Origin: Impatiens glandulifera
Taxonomy: Eukaryota; Streptophyta; Magnoliopsida; Ericales; Balsaminaceae
DNA: 64,000 nt
Direction: 5' to 3'
NCBI RefSeq assembly: GCF_907164915.1
Contig: NC_061866.1
Span: 54,067,814-54,131,813 of the forward strand
Translations under genes and position numbers: made by a program
Shown: piece by piece, positions 58,401-64,000 of the stretch
Position numbering within the stretch: the stretch's first letter is position 1
Layout: the number at the start of each line of letters is the position of its first letter
The notes under the pieces: generated by a model
Seen by the model: only the letters and a program-made list of their open reading frames with translations
What the model was told of the DNA's origin: nothing
Databases searched by the model: none

Positions 58401-61400
58401 CATCTACATTGCTTACTCGATCACTATTCCAAAGAAGTCATCATTTAGCTTAAGGAAATATGTCTCAGTCTAAATCGTTGGATCCTCTTAAGATTCTTAA
58501 CTAGTATATCTCTAAAACAGGATAACAATAAGGGTTGAGAAGAACCGATGGACTATTATTTAGAGGGGGATATTTATAACTTGATGTTCCTTCTATATAT
58601 TTTTGTCTACAAAATTTCAACTTGTTCCCCCTTTTGCAAACTCTTGACATGTTAACGAGGGTGCAAGGCCTTATTCAATAACTCAATCCTTGCAACCGAG
58701 AACTAGTACCATAGAAAGAGAGAAGAGTTGTAGGAACTTGAAATCATGATTTCAAAATGTGGAGTGTATACCATGAAAAACCTGTAGTAAGAGAAATTTT
58801 GTGGTCCATTCAAGACCCCCAACTCAACTATCCAGGTCATTCCAAAGATTTGTTTTTCCATACAAACATCGTTCAGAGCTACAAACTAGAATGATGTCTT
58901 TAATCCCAATCCAAAATTGGATTCTTGATCAAAAACAATTTCCAGTGAACCCAAGAATCAACTAATGGAAACAAATTCCCCTCATCATGTGGTGGACGAT
59001 CGGGAAATAAAGAAATAGAAGAGTTTTCGAAGGGAAAAGTTATGGATACGATTGTCTCAAAGGATTAATGTTACACTATATCGCTTCAATCCGAAAAGGG
59101 GAGCTTGTACGTGATGATAATTTTTTTGATCTTACTGGCATTTATAATTCTTACGTTGTTTTCTTATTTATTGTTTTGTTTTTTTCACTTCCTCTTTGTA
59201 ACGTTTGAACGCATCTTGCGCTCTTTTTAATAAAAGTTGACATTTTTCCAAATAAAAATGAATCATCTAATGTAACATTTGAGAAATCAAGCAAAAGCAG
59301 AAAAGGAGAAGCGGCAGGCAAACTAACGTCTTTTGACAGACTGGCTTTAGTAATGGCATAGTAATCAAAGAAAATCTGCATTGTTGTGGGATCTTCAATG
59401 ACCGGCCTCCATGAAGATGGAATCTGCATAGCCACAACAGTCGAGCATGCTATATAAGTTGAAATAAGAAACATAGCACATTACAGGGGTAGACATCTGC
59501 ACTTGATCTACAGTAGTTATTCTGATAAAAATCTTACTGTACCTGAATGGTGCCAACATCGTCTGAACTTTCATCTAATGATGACCCCATAAAGTCAAAT
59601 GATAAGCATTTGAGAGACAGAGTAAGAGCCAGTTCTTGTAGCTTACTTCCTGCTGCATTTATTGATCTCAATATATTTTGTAAAGCACCCAGAGAAACAA
59701 ACCTTCCATGAAAGCCAATCAATTTTTCAAATATAGTTACCTTCATCTTTAAGTTGACACAATGATGTCAAAGATATTCGAAAAATTTGAAGAAGTGACT
59801 GATCCTTGAAGGAGTTTGACACCCTTCTATGGTGTGTTGAAGGTGAACCAGGATTTGGCTGGTTATCAACAACCCAGCAGCATTAATTGCAAACCAAAAC
59901 ACAACTTGAATAGAAAAAATATATATACTCAAAATAGGCCATATCTAATAAACTTGGAGAACATATTAAACCAAATTCCTGCCTATTTAAGGTCCCCAAA
60001 AAAGTTATCCTTAGCCCTGTCAGTGCAGAAACTATCCATAGGCTCGCAATGTATGAATTGAGATAAGTGTTTATCCAACAACATAATCAAGAAGTCTCAT
60101 TCTACACGTGTATCTATCTGAACTGGACAACCATACCTAAATGTGATTCCAATGGAGATGTATAACATGCATTTATAGCTGATATTCTAGTAGAGAAAAG
60201 AACTGACTTATAGTAATACTTTTTTTCACTTGAAGCATAGGAAGCTATAAGTTAGGAGTATGCTAGAAACGTTGCTTAAGTAAAACAAGATGAAACCAAT
60301 AAAGAGTATGCTACAAAAGCACTTTAAAATGGAAATCACCATGCAACAACAGTTTCCTTTCTAAACAAGATAAACTGACTACTAGGTATAGCTCACAAAA
60401 CTAAGCAAAGTTAAAAACACTTACTAGTGTGTTAAAACCATATTTTACAAGACCCACCTGATTGATTTCACTAATCATCTCACTCAAGATCTTCAAGCCA
60501 ATAGCATAGTGAGGAGTGGCCTTCCAACAGCAAAAGAAAGAAAGAAAACTTGTCAGTTTCATAATGACTATCGATAAGTCTAGAAGATGTTCAGGAAAAC
60601 AAAAACATGCTAATACAAATTTATCATTATAGTTTAGCTGTCAACTGAAAGGAGTGCTTTGTGTCTATTTTTTTATTCATGTCACCTTCTCACGTGATCT
60701 AATTGCACTCCATAATTACCAGACCTGCTACAAATATCATTTTTGCATTTGTGGGCTCCATCCACAACAAAAAACAAAACAAAAATTGGCTCCATTTATG
60801 CCATTTCAGAAAACAATTCACTTCTCAGCAATCACATGTTAAGGTTATGCGAGCACAATAGGAGCATTCCAGGGCTTGAACCAAAGCAACCAAAAGAATA
60901 TACTCGACCATGAAACTATAAATGATTGATACAAAGATAAGACCTAAATATTATAAGCAAACCAAAGGAGGGTGTTATCATATTGTAATTCTATGCAGTC
61001 TTGATCATAACATTAATTAGTATAAAATGCACTAATGCTTTCGTTTGAATGTATGTCAAAGTAATTAGTTAATAAGCCATCACATAAGTGGATCCTAAAC
61101 CTTACAAGGCAAACCAGACTCTGGAAACAAAGGAAGGTGATCCATAGTCATCTCCAGTTTAATATTTTGACATCAAAAACAGCAATATGATACTAAACCG
61201 TGTCAAGAGAACACATACAGGGATGGAATATCTTCAATCAAACCATAAACAGAACTCATTATTTCTAAATAAACAACACGTATACAAGCAAGCAAAAAAT
61301 TTACCTGATTCAAGAACTTTGTCGCCTCTCCAACCACTTCTCTAAAGCTGTCATCATCAAACCACCCAAACTTTGTGATGCGACAAAAGAGCTGAATTAT

Positions 61401-62185
61401 GGAAGTGATTACAAAGTTCTCCAACTCAGGTCCTCTGCTGGCTAAGTAATTTAATATGTAGGTCCCTTCAGAGAAAGTGCAAAGATCAAATCTGTATAAG
61501 TATAGATCCTTGCAACAAAGTGCACATATATGTTCACAACAAGCTGGTGGTAATGTGCTTTGCAAATTTAACTTATGTTCCTACAGCATAATATGCCAAC
61601 AGACAGAGTATCCGGTCGTTTAATTTTATTCAACATCAAGAACTCAGAAATCAAGCATAACCATGGATAAGCGAAACAGTAGAGTAAGACTAAGTAACTA
61701 TTAATAAGCAACAAAATGTATCATCTAATCATGATCATAAATAATCATATGTGAAATGTAGTCCATGCATGTGCCCCATCACCCATGTATATAGAGTTCC
61801 CAGACATATTCCCTTTAAGAACAGGGAGAGGTAACAAATCAGAGAAAGCAGTTGAGAAATATCAGCTGACCAGATCCAATCCCACTTCAAGCCTCTAATA
61901 GCATTCAAATACATAGTTTATCTGCATATAAAGAAGAGTATTACGAATATCAATCCGTAGCTGCAAAGGAAGGTGCTGCTCAGTCACTTGCTTCAGCAAG
62001 CTCGAACTAGCCATCATCAATGCATAAGGGGTCGAGGCATTGTCCAAAATGTATTGGCACTGTGAAATGTAATCAGTGTTGATGGAAAAGCATTTCAGAG
62101 TATTTTCTGCATGAGCTCGTTCAGCTGAGTCCTGTGAATTGTAAAGTCTCTCACACAAGGCTTCCAGTTGTGCTAAATTCTCCAT
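49140..62185 (-). CDS. XPO7: Exportin-7 / RanBP17-like nuclear transport receptor, 28 coding exons, 1049 aa
   Basis: This importin-beta-family receptor should act with Ran-GTP at the nuclear pore. Exons in coding order: 61945-62185, 61305-61465, 60458-60520, 59741-59858, 59543-59652, 59328-59423, 57865-57988, 57182-57249, 56317-56403, 56053-56205, 55866-55961, 55476-55535, 55262-55374, 55098-55185, 54794-54898, 54605-54709, 54248-54300, 54067-54130, 53819-53953, 53216-53328, 53029-53122, 51393-51612, 50712-50842, 50260-50406, 50008-50136, 49649-49747, 49525-49563, 49140-49277. They sum to 1050 codons with every phase consistent. The N-terminus MENLAQLEALCERLY and conserved blocks such as LSLKCLSFDF, LAHLMTGTKEIL, LDNAELLQDQLE, LVAEFTLKSLQSWQ and LTFDSSSPNGILLFREVSKL match exportin-7. 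Intron 10 has a GC donor (CAG|GCTAGA). The upstream in-frame Met at 62227 is less likely to be the start than the conserved MENLAQ. Confidence 0.93.
49439..49468. repeat. (AAC)n microsatellite
   Basis: About ten AAC/ACA units in the last intron of the exportin gene. Confidence 0.9.
51640..51935 (+). mobile_element. LINE-like 3' fragment in exportin intron 21
   Basis: The fragment encodes a stretch ending WVYDCLKGIMLHAFASFRKK on the plus strand, then a noncoding tail with TTTGTAACGTTTGAA and AAAAAGTTGACC and an A-rich end. A clear relative lies at 59038-59255 in another intron. Shared 3' ends with variable 5' ends indicate 5'-truncated retro-insertions. Assignment to the LINE class is an inference. 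Confidence 0.55.
52174..52912. repeat. Tandem duplication of about 366 bp in exportin intron 21
   Basis: Two copies (about 52174-52539 and 52540-52912) start AAATATCAAACTAGAC and end CTGGCAGAAAAT. They are around 90 percent alike by eye with small indels. A shorter, more decayed third relative (CTATGCTTATCTAGGAAGTT) lies at about 51950-52015. Confidence 0.8.
56731..57110. repeat. Local duplications in exportin intron 8
   Basis: A segment beginning AATCCAGAAAAGAGTACAAG occurs at about 56734 and again at about 56901, with a 10-15 bp insertion in the second copy. Next to it, a 38-bp unit (GAAATTGCACTATTATCAAC...) is repeated twice in tandem at about 57038-57113. Confidence 0.8.
59038..59255 (+). 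mobile_element. LINE-like 3' fragment in exportin intron 6
   Basis: This is similar to 51740-51935: TACGATTGTCTCAAAGGA, ATCTTACTGGCATTTA, TTTGTAACGTTTGAA, TTTTTAATAAAAGTTGAC, with an A-rich end. It is shorter at its 5' side. It is inserted antisense to the exportin gene, like its relative. Confidence 0.55.
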
Positions 62186-63520
62186 TTGATTGCAGCAATC
62201 TGAATTTCCAGAACTCAAAATGATCAAGCAACCAGAATTAAAAGTTCATGTCATTCCTGTCTGCAAATATACGATTATAAATCTACAAAGTTTGAGCAGA
62301 TTCTAAATTATACTTCTTAAAGGATGAAATGAGATCCCAAATAGATTCAGACCAAACTGCAGCTGCAATTGCTTAATCAAAGGGTAACAAATTCTAGAAT
62401 GTTACATACATTTACAGGTAATTTTCACACAGTACTAGTTTTCTGTAAAAAAAAAACACTCTCAAAAGTCAAAATGTCAATAAAAGTCCATCTAAATGAT
62501 CTCAAAATCCATCCTACACAAGAGAATGCCTAATCCAGCAGAGAGTCCCGGCTTAATCCTGGAAATGAAACAGGAAAGGTTATATTATAGAATGCTCAAA
62601 CACACACAAATGAAAAAATAAAGAAGAAAGATCCTGACATATTGAAACAAATGAATGATATCCAGTGTTAAGGTATCCGTGGTGTTGCTAACTGGAAACT
62701 CAACGAAAGACTGCACAGAGAGGAGGCAGAGAGGAAAGTTCATTTGATATGGTAACACGGTTAGGATGTGTTTGAAATGTGGGATATGAGTTCACTGGTG
62801 TATACTATATATATATATATAAACCTAAAGTTGATTTTTGGTAATAGTTTGTGGTATGAGGCATGAGTTTTTTTCCAAGCTTAAAATATGTTGGAGCTAC
62901 ATGAGTTTTATTATGTTAGGCCGAGACAGCCTTACTCAGCTATAATGCACAAACGATCTCGTTGTGCACAATATTACTAAATAAGCTTAGAATCAACAAT
63001 TTTCTTTGTAAGGTGGACATAAACTGGTCCAAGGAATTGGTTATGACAGTGACAAACGGATCCACAAATTAGCATTTGGAAACGAAATGGACAGTCTCCA
63101 GAGTGAATCGCCCGTCCAAACACATGATCACATATCTGATATGGTGGATTTCTGAATAGTGTTGTGATCAGAATTTCCAGACTTGATTAGTTTTTCCATA
63201 TTAAGTGCAATCTCAAGTTCAGATTTTGTGTGTGTGGATTAGGCTTAAGAAAGTAGAGCAGTTGATGATGAGGACCTCTAGCAATGCACGGAAACGGCTG
63301 AGGACGGTGCAGAGATGGAAGAAGAAGAAGAAGAAGAACAAGAACAAGGCGGTGAGATGAACAAGACAAGTGAATAAATAAATAAAAAGAGAGAGAGAGA
63401 GATTACCTGATTTGTATGTAGGCTGGACAGAGAGAAATACGATCCGAAGAAGAAGAAGAAGAAATATAGAGGAGGATCCTATTCTCGCCTAAATAACGCA
63501 GCACCAGATCATCGTCATCT
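62186..63520 (-). promoter_or_regulatory. Exportin 5' leader with a 1.15-kb leader intron
   Basis: A leader exon (about 63407-63520, purine/GAA-rich on plus) ends with donor ATCAG|GTAATC. The acceptor TTTGCAG precedes 62260. Between them lies a 62261-63406 intron with a short TA run. The second leader part holds two tiny upstream reading frames: ATG-ACA-TGA (62254-62246) and an overlapping ATG-AAC-TTT-TAA (62249-62238). Confidence 0.5.
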
Positions 63521-64000
63521 CCCCAAACCCTTTTCTTTCTTTCTTTTATTCAATTTTCCATCTGTAAATCCGCCACCATCAAGCAAGCACGCACGCACAT
63601 CCACTTTCGCAAATCTATCGACAATAAATTCCTGCTTCCAAACGCACCCTTATGTCTTAAATCTTATACCTTTCTTTTTATTTCTTTTCAATTATATCTT
63701 TCATTTCATAATTATAATTTTTTATATATAATATAAGATTTGATTCTCATTGTAACGTATTATTAATTTAAATGGGACTTGTTAGAATCTATAATTAAAA
63801 TTTATTATTATTATTTTACTTTTATTCTTGTTAGGAGTCATTTTATTTTCTATTCAATGGTAAAAACAAATATTTGTGTTTGCTTATCATTTTCATTATT
63901 ATTATTTTTCTTCATAAAAAAACCAAATATATTTTATAAATGATTATCCACCTATTTTAAAAATTCAAAATAACCATTCGATCATTTAAATAATGGATTT
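63521..64000. other. Upstream intergenic DNA at the window end
   Basis: AT-rich sequence with TTA/TAT repeats. No gene or element was recognised. Confidence 0.5.

Overview
The window is nuclear DNA from a flowering plant, most likely a eudicot. It is AT-rich, most genes are intron-containing with GT-AG splicing, and the proteins are plant nuclear types, including chloroplast import receptor TOC159, a VQ-motif protein and plant exportin-7. The noncoding DNA is full of Helitron-like, hAT, LINE and long inverted-repeat elements. Species cannot be read from the sequence. There is one assembly gap of exactly 500 N (33141-33640).

Layout. 1-2700: AT-rich DNA with two Helitron-like non-autonomous elements in opposite orientation. 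3835-8444 (+): DEAD-box RNA helicase of the RH32/DDX10/Dbp4 type, eight coding exons, 746 aa. 10535-11041 (-): single-exon VQ-motif protein. 12899-13222 (-): two-exon gene for a 79-aa single-span membrane protein. About 16.2-26.3 kb (+): a very long tail-anchored coiled-coil protein (2376 aa, PICC-like) with a 2-kb intron in its leader. 27344-31758 (-) and 43918-48181 (-): two tandem TOC159 genes (1445 and 1391 aa) whose 3' ends are almost identical. 32.3-42.8 kb, between the TOC159 copies: a nest of repeats, comprising a long-inverted-repeat element holding the gap, a 2.6-kb direct tandem duplication, an internally deleted hAT element with its 8-bp target duplication, and a decayed LINE with a further retro-insertion inside it. 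49140-62185 (-): exportin-7 / RanBP17-like receptor, 28 coding exons, 1049 aa.

The genes form no pathway; this is ordinary plant gene order. The TOC159 pair is the only functional cluster: both products should be chloroplast outer-envelope GTPase receptors for preproteins. I worked out exon structures by hand from splice motifs, reading phase and protein-family continuity. All summed coding lengths are multiples of three. Three introns (one each in the helicase, coiled-coil and exportin genes) use GC instead of GT donors.

I found no clearly new biological system. The most informative observations are that the internal duplications of the coiled-coil gene all have lengths that are exact multiples of seven residues, that the TOC159 pair carries a sharply bounded gene-conversion-like tract, and that the inter-TOC159 repeat nest contains a possible assembly artefact beside the gap.
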